DNA from: Prevotella sp. | Lineage (GTDB): Bacteria; Bacteroidota; Bacteroidia; Bacteroidales; Dysgonomonadaceae | DNA: 20,593 bases | Direction: 5' to 3' | Assembly: GCA_031260865.1 (NCBI GenBank) | Contig: JAISKQ010000135.1 | Coordinates: forward strand, 1-20,593 | Shown: one piece after another, positions 1 through 7,081 of the stretch | Layout of the letters: every line of letters starts with the position of its first letter | How positions within the stretch are numbered: the stretch's first letter is position 1 | Translations under genes and position numbers: made by a program | Notes under the pieces: model-generated | The model's database searches: none | Told to the model about the DNA's origin: nothing | What the model saw: only the letters and a program-made list of their open reading frames with translations

Positions 1-111
1 AACTTGCCTCAATGGATAAAAGACCCTTATAAGCGCTTTTTGGAAAATCGTATCCGCGACAACTGGGATTTGTCTGGTACTCCGATAAATATTATTATCA
101 GGGAGAAATAA
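1..111 (+). CDS. der: C-terminal end of Der (EngA)-like ribosome-biogenesis GTPase, partial
   Basis: An open frame enters from the left edge and gives 36 residues before TAA at 109-111. It contains the segment [15 protein letters not shown] followed by [11 protein letters not shown]. This resembles the end of the C-terminal KH-like domain of Der/EngA, where a YKRYLxNxxR helix is followed by a GTPIxxxFRE strand. Der is a double-GTPase-domain protein that acts in 50S subunit assembly. Both GTPase domains lie outside the window, so the call rests only on this short tail. pyrF begins 51 bp downstream on the same strand with no terminator or promoter visible between them, so the two may be co-transcribed. 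Confidence 0.7.
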   Translation, partial: NLPQWIKDPYKRFLENRIRDNWDLSGTPINIIIREK

Positions 112-162
112 CAATCTGTCATCCATCTGATGGGGCAAGCTATATAAATGTTTTAAATAAAT

Positions 163-990
163 ATGACAAAACAAGAATTATTTGAAAATATAAAGAGAAA
201 GAAATCTTTCTTATGTGTAGGATTAGATACAGATATAAAAAAAATACCATCCTTTTTGTTGGATGAAGAAGAAGATCCTATTTATGCTTTTAATACAGCG
301 ATCATAGATGCTACCGCAAAATATTGCGTGGCTTACAAACCCAATTCGGCATTCTATGAAAGTCATGGAATAGAGGGCTATAAAGCGTTGCAAAAGACGA
401 TAGAATATATCCGCATCAAGTATCCCGATCAATTCATTATATTGGATGCTAAACGCGGCGATATAGGAAACACGTCGGAGATGTATGCCGTTTCAGCGTT
501 TGAAGACATGAAAGCCAACGCTATCACCGTTGCTCCGTATATGGGCGAAGATAGCGTGAAACCCTTTCTTAAATATCCTAAAAAATGGATTATACTCTTG
601 GCTCTTACTTCCAATAAAGGCTCGTTGGATTTCCAATTGATAGAAGACAAAAACGGCGAACGATTGTTTGAAAAAGTATTGAAGAAATCGCAAGAATGGG
701 CTACCGATGAGCAGATGATGTATGTCGTTGGAGCTACACAAGGCGAAATGTTTGCCGAAATTCGTAAATACGCGCCCAATCATTTCTTATTAGTTCCGGG
801 TGTTGGAGCGCAAGGAGGAAGCTTGGCGGAGGTAGTGAAATACGGAATGAATTCGCAATGCGGATTACTCGTAAACTCATCTCGCGCTATAATTTACGCG
901 GACAACACGGTGGATTTCGCTTATACCGCGGCATCCGAAGCTAAAAAGCTGCAAGAAGAAATGGCTGTTTATTTAGAAAAACTGATTTGA
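163..990 (+). CDS. pyrF: Orotidine 5'-phosphate decarboxylase (long-form PyrF)
   Basis: Catalyses the last step of UMP synthesis, decarboxylation of orotidine 5'-phosphate, in the cytoplasm. The 275-residue product has the OMP decarboxylase active-site signature: D95, K97 and D100 in [10 protein letters not shown], preceded by the KPNSAFYE strand around residues 65-72 and followed by a phosphate-binding PGVGAQGG loop near 218-225. At 275 aa it is longer than the roughly 230-245 aa enterobacterial enzyme and fits the longer subfamily found in Bacteroidota, Actinobacteria and Myxococcus-type bacteria. The ATG at 163 gives a complete N-terminus (CVGLDTD strand at residues 18-24). No clear sigma-ABfr promoter is visible in the 51 bp upstream, which suggests read-through from der. 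Downstream, 997-1010 could form a small 5-bp hairpin with a UCCG loop but has no T-tract. The 167-bp gap to the next gene otherwise holds only that gene's likely promoter. Confidence 0.95.
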   Translation: MTKQELFENIKRKKSFLCVGLDTDIKKIPSFLLDEEEDPIYAFNTAIIDATAKYCVAYKPNSAFYESHGIEGYKALQKTIEYIRIKYPDQFIILDAKRGDIGNTSEMYAVSAFEDMKANAITVAPYMGEDSVKPFLKYPKKWIILLALTSNKGSLDFQLIEDKNGERLFEKVLKKSQEWATDEQMMYVVGATQGEMFAEIRKYAPNHFLLVPGVGAQGGSLAEVVKYGMNSQCGLLVNSSRAIIYADNTVDFAYTAASEAKKLQEEMAVYLEKLI

Positions 991-1114
991 CAGAAGTCTG
1001 TTCCGACAGATAAAAGCGGTTTTCTGAAAATATTCCTATTGTTTGCTTTCTTAAAAAGTTAATAGTGAGTGAAATATTTTATTCCATAAATAAGGAAAAA
1101 TAAACTTTTTATTG

Positions 1115-1122
1115 TAAACTTG
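1115..1122 (+). promoter_or_regulatory. Weak candidate -7 element for the DUF1508 gene
   Basis: TAAACTTG differs by one base from the Bacteroidales -7 consensus TAnnTTTG and lies 35 bp before the ATG at 1158. No TTTG-like -33 box is found at 19-21 bp upstream, so this is only a candidate. Confidence 0.3.
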
Positions 1123-1157
1123 CATCTATAAAATACGAACTACTAAAACAAAACGAG

Positions 1158-1490
1158 ATGGGAAAATTTGAAATTACAAAAAGAAAAAATGGAGAATTCC
1201 AGTTTAACCTGAAGGCAGGTAATGGTCAAGTGATTTTAACCAGCGAAGGTTATACAAAAAAAGAAAACTGCAAAAACGGCATTGAATCGGTAAAAAAGAA
1301 CAGCTTGGTGGATGCCCGCTTCGACAAATTGGAATCCAAAAATGGGAAACCTTATTTCAATTTGAAAGCCACAAACGGACAAATCATAGGCTCCAGCGAA
1401 ATGTATGAAAGCGTGGCGAGCCGGGATAATGGCATTGCGTCGGTAAAGAAAAACGCTCCTGACGCGGATATTGTGGATTTGACCGTATAA
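1158..1490 (+). CDS. YegP-family protein with two DUF1508 repeats
   Basis: A small 110-residue soluble protein made of two copies of the DUF1508 (UPF0339/YegP) domain. Repeat 1 (about residues 3-48) and repeat 2 (about 55-100) can be aligned by eye: each begins with a KNG turn, then FNLKA, then NGQ(V/I)I, a serine-glutamate pair, a tyrosine, and a closing NGI(E/A)SVKKN motif. The tandem arrangement and length match E. coli YegP. The molecular function is not established for this family. No signal peptide or membrane segment is present, so it is probably cytoplasmic. It stands alone between pyrF and the LysR gene, with its own candidate promoter and a strong terminator, and so looks monocistronic. 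Confidence 0.88.
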   Translation: MGKFEITKRKNGEFQFNLKAGNGQVILTSEGYTKKENCKNGIESVKKNSLVDARFDKLESKNGKPYFNLKATNGQIIGSSEMYESVASRDNGIASVKKNAPDADIVDLTV

Positions 1491-1512
1491 AAAATGAAAT
1501 GGATGAAATCAT

Positions 1513-1550
1513 AAAAAACGAAAGCTTATATTCTATGCTTTCGTTTTTTT
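1513..1550 (+). terminator. Strong intrinsic terminator after the DUF1508 gene
   Basis: The 13-nt arm 1513-1525 (AAAAAACGAAAGC) pairs perfectly with 1537-1549 (GCTTTCGTTTTTT) around an 11-nt loop. The T-tract runs 1544-1550. It begins 22 bp after the stop codon. Because the arms are A-rich on one side and T-rich on the other it could work in both directions, but the reverse direction has no gene to serve here. Confidence 0.88.
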
Positions 1551-1698
1551 GTGTAGTCTGGTTCTGTTTTTTCTTATTCGGGGTCAATCACATAAGTTTT
1601 AGTTTATAGCGCTTCCGCCTACGCCAAACAAGGGTGTAATAATCATAATTCTATTTCAAAAGCAACTGTTTTATTCAGAATTACTAAAAAAAAATATT

Positions 1699-1706
1699 TA
1701 GTTTTG
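1699..1706 (+). promoter_or_regulatory. Candidate sigma-ABfr -7 element for the LysR gene
   Basis: TAGTTTTG matches TAnnTTTG exactly and lies 37 bp before the ATG at 1744. The nearest T-rich -33-like stretch (around 1668-1673) is about 25 bp away, further than the usual 19-21 bp, so the promoter is incomplete. The transcript would start near 1713. Confidence 0.45.
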
Positions 1707-1743
1707 TATTTCATAATTAGATTTTATTTTGGGAAAACAAGCT

Positions 1744-2649
1744 ATGGTAAATTTGGAATGGTACAGAACATTTAAAGCAATCTATCAATTCGGAACGCTG
1801 ACAAGAGCTGCGCAAGAGCTAATGATTTCCCAACCGAATATGAGCATCCAATTGGCTTCGCTTGAAAATTATATCGGGCAAGCCCTTTTTGTAAGAATGC
1901 CCCGCAAAATGATGCCGACGGAATACGGCAAACAGCTATATACTCAAATTGTTGAGTCTATCGATAATCTTGAACGGGTGGAAGCGGAATTTAAACGGAC
2001 AGTTTTAAATAAAGCTCCAAGTATCCGTTTTGGCACGCCGTCCGAACTGTTCAACGATTATCTAGCGGAACACATCGGAGCGCAAGACGATTTACATCTA
2101 ACGGTGGAATACGGGTTAGCCGATAAATTGACCGAAAAACTTATCAATCATGATTTGGACATCGCGATAATAACACGACACGGCAAATCGGAGGATTCCC
2201 TTACTTACGAAGCGTTATTCACAGAGTCGTTCATGATAGTATGCAACCCTGACACGGACACCGAAGAGTTTGATAATTATGTCAAAGGAAATGACTCTTC
2301 GAATATGGAAAAGTGGTTGAAAAGCAAAAAATGGTATGCGTTCGACAGCAATCTTCCTCTTATCAGAAGGTTTTGGCGCGAGAATTTCAAAAAGCGTCCG
2401 ATTGTGAAACTACATGCCGTTATTCCCGACAATAACGCGATATTGAAAGCCGTGGGAAGCAGCAATGGTTTGGCGGTTTCATCAGACCTCATCGCGGCGA
2501 AAGCAATTGAAAAAGGTTTGGTAAAGATACTTTGGACGGGATCCGCCATCGCTGCCAATACGCTGTATTTAGCTTATAATAAGGACAAAATACAACCACA
2601 ATATGTGGAAAAAGTAAAGTCTTTTATAATAAAATATATTGTTTTTTAA
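1744..2649 (+). CDS. LysR-family transcriptional regulator
   Basis: A DNA-binding regulator with the LysR layout. The N-terminal winged helix-turn-helix spans about residues 4-62, with FKAIYQFGTLTRAAQELMIS and SQPNMSIQLASLENYIG as the HTH and recognition region, then FVRMPRKMMPTEYG as the wing. A linker helix follows (about 63-85), then a periplasmic-binding-protein-like effector domain (about 88-300). The ATG at 1744 was chosen over the in-frame TTG at 1729 because it puts the HTH at the normal distance from the N-terminus and gives a usual family length (301 aa). The next gene, the acyl-CoA synthetase, lies 119 bp downstream on the same strand with its own candidate promoter. LysR genes are more often divergent from their targets, so regulation of this neighbour is possible but not shown. 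The ligand is unknown. Confidence 0.88.
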   Translation: MVNLEWYRTFKAIYQFGTLTRAAQELMISQPNMSIQLASLENYIGQALFVRMPRKMMPTEYGKQLYTQIVESIDNLERVEAEFKRTVLNKAPSIRFGTPSELFNDYLAEHIGAQDDLHLTVEYGLADKLTEKLINHDLDIAIITRHGKSEDSLTYEALFTESFMIVCNPDTDTEEFDNYVKGNDSSNMEKWLKSKKWYAFDSNLPLIRRFWRENFKKRPIVKLHAVIPDNNAILKAVGSSNGLAVSSDLIAAKAIEKGLVKILWTGSAIAANTLYLAYNKDKIQPQYVEKVKSFIIKYIVF

Positions 2650-2734
2650 ACAGTCTCTTAAGCTCCAACTTTATTTTACTTATATTTTTATCATTTGAAT
2701 TCGTTAAAATCATAGTAAAATTCAGTTTTTTATG

Positions 2735-2742
2735 TACATTTG
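2735..2742 (+). promoter_or_regulatory. Candidate sigma-ABfr -7 element for the acyl-CoA synthetase gene
   Basis: TACATTTG is an exact TAnnTTTG match 26 bp before the ATG at 2769, giving a likely 5' leader of about 20 nt. A TTTG -33 box at 19-21 bp upstream is not seen. Confidence 0.45.
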
Positions 2743-2768
2743 TTATATCTTATATATAAAATAAATTT

Positions 2769-4424
2769 ATGGAAGACGGGAAATTTCTAACACTTATAAA
2801 AGACGGTATCCGTGACAACTGGGATCGTCCGGCACTAATTGATTATAATGGAGATACATATCTATACAAAGATTTTGCAAAAAAGATAGCTCAGCTTCAC
2901 ATTCTCTTTGATGATATGGGCGTGCAAAAAGGAGACAAAATCGCTATATGCGGGCGCAATGCCTCTAACTGGACAATCGCGTTTTTCGCTTCTCTTACTT
3001 ATGGGGCGGTGATTACTACTATTTTACATGATTTCAGCGGCGAAAGTGTACATTCTTTAGTCAATCATTCCGAAGCTAAAGTACTATTTGCTGATGAATA
3101 TGTTTGGTCTAAGATAAATCCGGTAAAAATACCGGGAGTGGAAACGATACTGATAATCGATGATTTTTCGGTGCAGAAATCGCGTTCCGCTAAATTAATA
3201 GAATCCTGTTCCGACCTCGAACGCACCCTGAACAACAAATATCCGAATGGTTTTACCAAAGAGGATGTGGTCGTTCATGACGAATCGCCGGAAGAACTGG
3301 CTATCCTGAATTACACATCGGGTACGACAAGCAACCCTAAAGGGGTAATGATATCATATCGCAGCCTGTGGTCGAACACGCGCTACGCGATAGATAACAT
3401 TCCTTTTGTAAAAGCCGGGGACGGGATTGTATGTATGTTGCCGATGGCTCACATGTACGGGCTTGCCTTTGAAGTATTGCTATCCATCTGTAAAGGATGC
3501 CATATCCATTATCTTACACGCGTGCCTTCACCTCAGATTATCATGAGCGCGTTTGCTAAGGTAAATCCGGTTTTGGTGTTGGCTGTGCCTCTGATTATCG
3601 AGAAAATCATACAAACGCGCGTGTTCCCCGAATTTAAGAAGCAACCGGCAAAAACATTGATAAAAATCCCATTTTTCCGAAAGAAAATATACCAAAAGGT
3701 TGCCGATAAGCTCTTTCCTATGTTTGGATCGAACCTTGAAGAAGTCGTTATCGGCGGCGCCGCGCTAAACAAAGAGGTCGGGCAATTCCTGACCGCTATA
3801 AAATTCCCATATACTGTTGGTTACGGAATGACGGAATGCGGTCCCCTTATCACTTACGAATACTGGAAAACATATAAACCCGGCTCTTGCGGACGTACTG
3901 TGGACAGAATGGATATACAGATTGAATCGGCAAATCCGGAAACCGAAGCCGGCGAAATAGTGGTAAAAGGAGATAATGTAATGCTTGGTTATTTTAAGAA
4001 TGAGGAAGCGACAAAACAAGTCATTGATAAAGACGGCTGGTTACGAACCGGAGATTTAGGCGTAATGGACAGCGATGGCTTCCTGTATATTAGAGGCCGT
4101 AGCAAAACAATGATTCTTAGCGGATCGGGACAAAATATTTATCCTGAAGAAATTGAAGACTTTTATAATGCTTCTCCTTATGTTTCAGAGTCTTTAATCA
4201 TAGAGGAAAACGGGAAACTAATAGCGCTCATATATCCTGATTCAGATTATATGAAACAGAACAATATCAAAGAACATGAATATTCCGATGTTTTCATCGC
4301 TGAGAAAAAAGCAATAAACAAACGTCTGCCGGGATATAGCCAGGTCGCTAATTTCAGACTACAGTCCCATGAATTTGAAAAAACGCCGAAACGTAGTATT
4401 AAACGATTCTTATATCAGAAATAA
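2769..4424 (+). CDS. AMP-forming acyl-CoA synthetase-like protein (AMP-binding enzyme)
   Basis: A 551-residue member of the ANL adenylating superfamily, expected to activate a carboxylic acid, probably a fatty acid, with ATP and transfer it to CoA. The order of motifs is complete: the P-loop YTSGTTSNPKG at 182-192, GYGMTECGP at 351-359 (core A5 motif), GWLRTGDLG at 423-431 with the ribose-binding Asp429, ILSGSGQNIYPEEIE as the hinge to the C-terminal subdomain, and Lys541 in the KTPKRSIKR tail where the catalytic lysine of the family sits. No signal peptide or membrane segment is seen. Length and motifs resemble the long-chain fatty acid-CoA ligase-like proteins common in Bacteroidales. The true substrate cannot be read from the sequence; O-succinylbenzoate or other acid-CoA ligases are alternatives. 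No terminator is visible after the stop, where a repeat field begins. Confidence 0.88.
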   Translation: MEDGKFLTLIKDGIRDNWDRPALIDYNGDTYLYKDFAKKIAQLHILFDDMGVQKGDKIAICGRNASNWTIAFFASLTYGAVITTILHDFSGESVHSLVNHSEAKVLFADEYVWSKINPVKIPGVETILIIDDFSVQKSRSAKLIESCSDLERTLNNKYPNGFTKEDVVVHDESPEELAILNYTSGTTSNPKGVMISYRSLWSNTRYAIDNIPFVKAGDGIVCMLPMAHMYGLAFEVLLSICKGCHIHYLTRVPSPQIIMSAFAKVNPVLVLAVPLIIEKIIQTRVFPEFKKQPAKTLIKIPFFRKKIYQKVADKLFPMFGSNLEEVVIGGAALNKEVGQFLTAIKFPYTVGYGMTECGPLITYEYWKTYKPGSCGRTVDRMDIQIESANPETEAGEIVVKGDNVMLGYFKNEEATKQVIDKDGWLRTGDLGVMDSDGFLYIRGRSKTMILSGSGQNIYPEEIEDFYNASPYVSESLIIEENGKLIALIYPDSDYMKQNNIKEHEYSDVFIAEKKAINKRLPGYSQVANFRLQSHEFEKTPKRSIKRFLYQK

Positions 4425-4486
4425 AGTTATAAGTTCTGAACAATAAGTTGTAATGAAAAAATTATAAAATTATCTAATATAGGACA

Positions 4487-4605
4487 GTTACAAGTTACAA
4501 GTTACAAGTTACAAGTTACAAGTTACGAGTTACAAGTTACGAGTTACAAGTTACAAGTTACAAGTTACAAGTTACAAGTTACAAGTTACGAGTTACAAGT
4601 TACAA
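4487..4605. repeat. 17-copy tandem array of the 7-mer GTTACAA
   Basis: Read directly: 17 consecutive 7-bp units fill 119 bp. Thirteen or more are GTTACAA and three (at 4522, 4536 and 4585) are GTTACGA. There is no gap or length variant. The unit length is not a multiple of three, and the array lies between genes, so it is not coding. Arrays this long and uniform are normally copy-number variable. The preceding stretch 4425-4486 holds nothing recognisable beyond scattered AAGTTATAAG/AAGTTGTAA words that resemble decayed copies. Confidence 0.97.
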
Positions 4606-5010
4606 GAAGGAATAAGAATGCTGCGAAGCGATGTTGACTGAAAACTGTTACTTTTGTCACTTTTTTTTAAGTTTTGAGTGTACAAGCTTGCAAGTGTGCA
4701 AGTTTACAAGAACGAAGAAGGACGCGAAACGATGTTGACTGAAAAGTGTTACTTTTGTCACTTTTTTAAGTTTTGAGTGTACAAGCTTGCAAGTGTGCAA
4801 GTTTTCAGGAACGAAGAAGGACGCGAAACGATGTTGACTGAAAACTGTTACTTTTGTCACTTTTTTAAAGTTTTGAGTGTACAAGCTTGCAAGTGAGCAA
4901 GTTTACAAGAGCGAAGAAGGACGCGAAGCGATGTTGACTGAAAACTGTTACTTTTGTCACTTTTTTAAGTTTTGAGTGTACAAGTTTACAAGTTTACAAG
5001 AATTTTGGCA
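4606..5010. repeat. Four tandem units of about 100 bp
   Basis: The anchor GATGTTGACTG recurs at 4630, 4731, 4830 and 4930, so the period is 101, 99 and 100 bp. Units 2, 3 and 4 begin at the CGAAGAAGG words at 4713, 4812 and 4912; unit 1 (4606-4712) starts right after the 7-mer array. Each unit runs: CGAAGAAGGACGCGAA-type segment, anchor, a GTTACTTTTGTCAC core, a T-run of 6-8, AAGTTTTGAGTGTACAAG, and an ACAAG-rich end. Units 1-3 have a 6-bp stem, 4-nt loop hairpin (CTTGCA...TGCAAG) near the end; unit 4 instead has two extra TTTACAAG steps. Differences are mostly single bases and T-run length. Confidence 0.95.
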
Positions 5011-5040
5011 AGTTAGTAAACTTGAATTCTTGAACTCTAA

Positions 5041-5165
5041 TTGACCGAAAAAAGTGTTACTTTTGTCACCTTTTTAGAAATATAGTAAACTTGAAATCTA
5101 GTATACTTGAACTCTAGTAAACTATTTACTGAAAAGTGTTACGTTTGTTACTTTTTCTACAAGTA
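5041..5165. repeat. Two decayed copies of the repeat-unit core
   Basis: The core (TGAAAA, then GTGTTAC, TTTTGTCAC and a T-run) recurs at about 5043-5076 and in a more altered form at about 5128-5157 (GTTACGTTTGTTAC). Between them lie AGTAAACTTGAA / CTAGTATACTTGAA / CTAGTAAACT words that also repeat with small changes. The flanks of the larger unit are no longer recognisable here. Confidence 0.8.
5140..5147 (+). promoter_or_regulatory. Candidate -7 element nearest to ettA
   Basis: TACGTTTG matches TAnnTTTG exactly within the last decayed repeat core, 124 bp before the ettA ATG. No TTTG box lies 19-21 bp upstream. If used, the leader would be about 115 nt and would include a 6-bp inverted repeat CATTCC (5168-5173) / GGAATG (5189-5194) and a G-rich stretch at 5225-5242. 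This is tentative, since the same word is present in every repeat unit. Confidence 0.3.
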
Positions 5166-5271
5166 GCCATTCCAACTCCTCAAAAGAAGGAATGTGGGTA
5201 TTGTCGCCTCGCGCGTTCCTAACAGAGGGGATTGAGGGGGCTTAGTATTTATATTATATTCAATAAAAGAC

Positions 5272-6957
5272 ATGTCTGACGATAAGAAGATTATTTTTTC
5301 AATGATTGGCGTTGGTAAAATTTACCCGCCACAAAAGCAAGTATTAAAGAACATCTATCTCTCCTTTTTCTATGGAGCTAAGATTGGTATTATCGGTCTC
5401 AACGGGTCGGGTAAATCAACTTTATTAAAGATGATAGCGGGTTTGGATAATGAATACCAAGGCGAGATAGTATCAGATAAAGGATATTCGGTAGGGTATT
5501 TGGAGCAAGATCCGAAATTAGACCCGACAAAAACGGTAAAAGAAATTGTTAAGGAAGGGGTACAACCTATCATAGACTTGTTAACCGAATATGAAGGCAT
5601 CAACGAGAAGTTCGGATTGCCTGAATATTACGAAGATCCGGATAAGATGGACGCGCTCTTTGCCCGTCAGGCGGAATTGCAAGACAAAATAGACGCGACC
5701 GACGCTTGGAATATAGACAATAAACTGGAACGCGCTATGGATGCCCTCCGTTGCCCTCCGGAAGACCAGTTGACGGCAAATCTGTCGGGTGGGGAAGCCC
5801 GTCGCGTAGCTCTTTGCCGTCTCTTATTGCAGGAACCGGATGTATTATTGCTTGATGAACCGACCAACCACCTTGACGCCGAATCGATAGATTGGTTGGA
5901 ACAACACCTGCAACAATACAAAGGAACGGTTATCTGTATTACTCACGACCGTTACTTCCTCGACCATGTAGCCGGCTGGATTTTGGAACTTGACCGTGGC
6001 GAAGGCATTCCTTGGAAAGGGAACTACACATCATGGCTGGAACAAAAGACCAAACGCATGGAGCAGGAAGAAAAACAAGCGAGCAAACGCCGCAAAACGC
6101 TTGAACGTGAGTTAGACTGGGTAAGAATGGCGCCAAAAGCCCGCCAAGCAAAAGGTAAGGCTCGGTTGAACGATTACGAAAAGCTACTAAACGCCGACCA
6201 AAAAGAACGAGAAGAAAAGCTCGAAATATTTATTCCTAACGGACCTCGTTTGGGGAATAAAGTCATTGAAGTACATGGCGTAAGTAAAGCCTTTGGGGAT
6301 AAATTATTATTCGACAATTTAGAGTTTATGCTTCCGCCGTCGGGTATCGTTGGCATCATCGGTCCAAATGGCGCCGGGAAAACAACTCTATTCCGCTTGA
6401 TTCAGGGATTGGAAAAGACCGACAAAGGAACATTCGAGGTAGGTGAAACGGTAAAAATAGGTTATGTAGATCAATCACACGCCGACATAGACCCGAACAA
6501 ATCCGTGTATCAGGTTATTTCCGGGGGAAATGAATTTGTCCGTATCGGAGGCAAAGATATTAATGCCCGCGCTTATCTTTCCCGCTTCAACTTTTCGGGA
6601 GGAGATCAGGAAAAACTTACCGGGATATTGTCGGGAGGAGAACGCAACCGTTTACATCTGGCTCTGACATTGAAGTCGGAAGCAAATGTCCTTCTGCTGG
6701 ATGAACCGACCAACGATATTGATGTGAATACATTGCGCGCGTTGGAAGAAGGGCTGGAAAATTTTGCCGGATGCGCCGTTGTCATATCCCACGACCGTTG
6801 GTTTCTTGACCGTATTTGCACGCATATACTCGCGTTTGAGGGTGACTCGGAAGTGTTTTTCTTTGAAGGCGGCTATAGCGAATACGAAGAGAATAAAAAA
6901 TCACGTTTGGGGAATGTGGAACCAAAACGGATTCGCTATCGTAAACTAATTAATTAA
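5272..6957 (+). CDS. ettA: ABC-F ATPase EttA (energy-dependent translational throttle protein)
   Basis: A cytoplasmic ABC-F protein with two ATPase domains and no membrane segment. In E. coli, EttA binds the ribosomal E site and gates the first elongation steps according to ATP/ADP state. Domain 1 has Walker A at 42-50 (GLNGSGKST), signature LSGGE at 171-175 and Walker B with Glu196 in LLLDEPTNHLD. Domain 2 has Walker A at 364-372 (GPNGAGKTT), LSGGE at 453-457 and Walker B with Glu478 in LLLDEPTNDID. Between them lies the charged linker (about 255-310) with WVRMAPKARQAKGKARL, which corresponds to the tRNA-contacting linker typical of EttA; the arm insertion lies around 95-140. The 561-aa length is close to the 555 aa of E. 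coli EttA, and the N-terminus (VGKIYPPQKQVLKNI) also matches that subfamily rather than Uup, ABCF2/YbiT or antibiotic-resistance ABC-F proteins. The gene is monocistronic by appearance, preceded by 785 bp of repeats and followed by a terminator-like hairpin. Confidence 0.94.
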   Translation: MSDDKKIIFSMIGVGKIYPPQKQVLKNIYLSFFYGAKIGIIGLNGSGKSTLLKMIAGLDNEYQGEIVSDKGYSVGYLEQDPKLDPTKTVKEIVKEGVQPIIDLLTEYEGINEKFGLPEYYEDPDKMDALFARQAELQDKIDATDAWNIDNKLERAMDALRCPPEDQLTANLSGGEARRVALCRLLLQEPDVLLLDEPTNHLDAESIDWLEQHLQQYKGTVICITHDRYFLDHVAGWILELDRGEGIPWKGNYTSWLEQKTKRMEQEEKQASKRRKTLERELDWVRMAPKARQAKGKARLNDYEKLLNADQKEREEKLEIFIPNGPRLGNKVIEVHGVSKAFGDKLLFDNLEFMLPPSGIVGIIGPNGAGKTTLFRLIQGLEKTDKGTFEVGETVKIGYVDQSHADIDPNKSVYQVISGGNEFVRIGGKDINARAYLSRFNFSGGDQEKLTGILSGGERNRLHLALTLKSEANVLLLDEPTNDIDVNTLRALEEGLENFAGCAVVISHDRWFLDRICTHILAFEGDSEVFFFEGGYSEYEENKKSRLGNVEPKRIRYRKLIN

Positions 6958-7010
6958 AAAAATATAACTTAGTGCAACTAAACAATAATTGTATAGTCTA
7001 ATTAATATAA

Positions 7011-7052
7011 AATTGAGAGTAAGTGGATTACACTATTTACTCTTGATTTTTT
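7011..7052 (+). terminator. Probable intrinsic terminator after ettA
   Basis: Arm 7016-7022 (AGAGTAA) pairs with 7037-7043 (TTACTCT). The stem can extend outward to 7011/7048 through two G-T wobbles and inward through GTG/CAC with a small bulge. A six-base T-tract follows at 7047-7052. It is located 54 bp after the ettA stop and just ahead of the next gene. The stem is A/T-rich, hence moderate confidence. Confidence 0.55.
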
Positions 7053-7081
7053 GGATGATGAGATAAAGGTATTCAATAAAA

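Noticed and set aside
997..1010. Small hairpin with a UCCG loop after pyrF as a terminator
   Set aside because: The stem is only 5 bp and there is no T-tract directly after it, so it was not called.
1744..2649. The LysR protein as regulator of the SusC-SusD operon
   Set aside because: It lies 8 kb away with several unrelated genes between, and SusCD loci are usually controlled by linked sigma/anti-sigma, hybrid two-component or SusR-type regulators, none of which is in the window.
52..2830. A nearly identical 19-bp word (TATCCGYGACAACTGGGAT) in the der tail and at the start of the acyl-CoA synthetase gene
   Set aside because: Both encode IRDNWD in frame in unrelated proteins, the match does not extend on either side, and nothing suggests recombination. 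Taken as chance.
4657..4884. A 75-codon minus-strand open frame in the repeat field
   Set aside because: It is a translation of two and a half copies of the 100-bp tandem repeat and shows the same low-complexity peptide twice. There is no start signal and no protein-like composition.
4606..5010. CRISPR array from the regular 100-bp period
   Set aside because: The whole unit is repeated, with no unique spacers between short repeats, and no cas genes are nearby.
5168..5245. Inverted repeats and G-rich stretch before ettA as a riboswitch or leader attenuator
   Set aside because: The stems are 4-6 bp with competing pairings and match no known riboswitch class; no leader peptide is visible.
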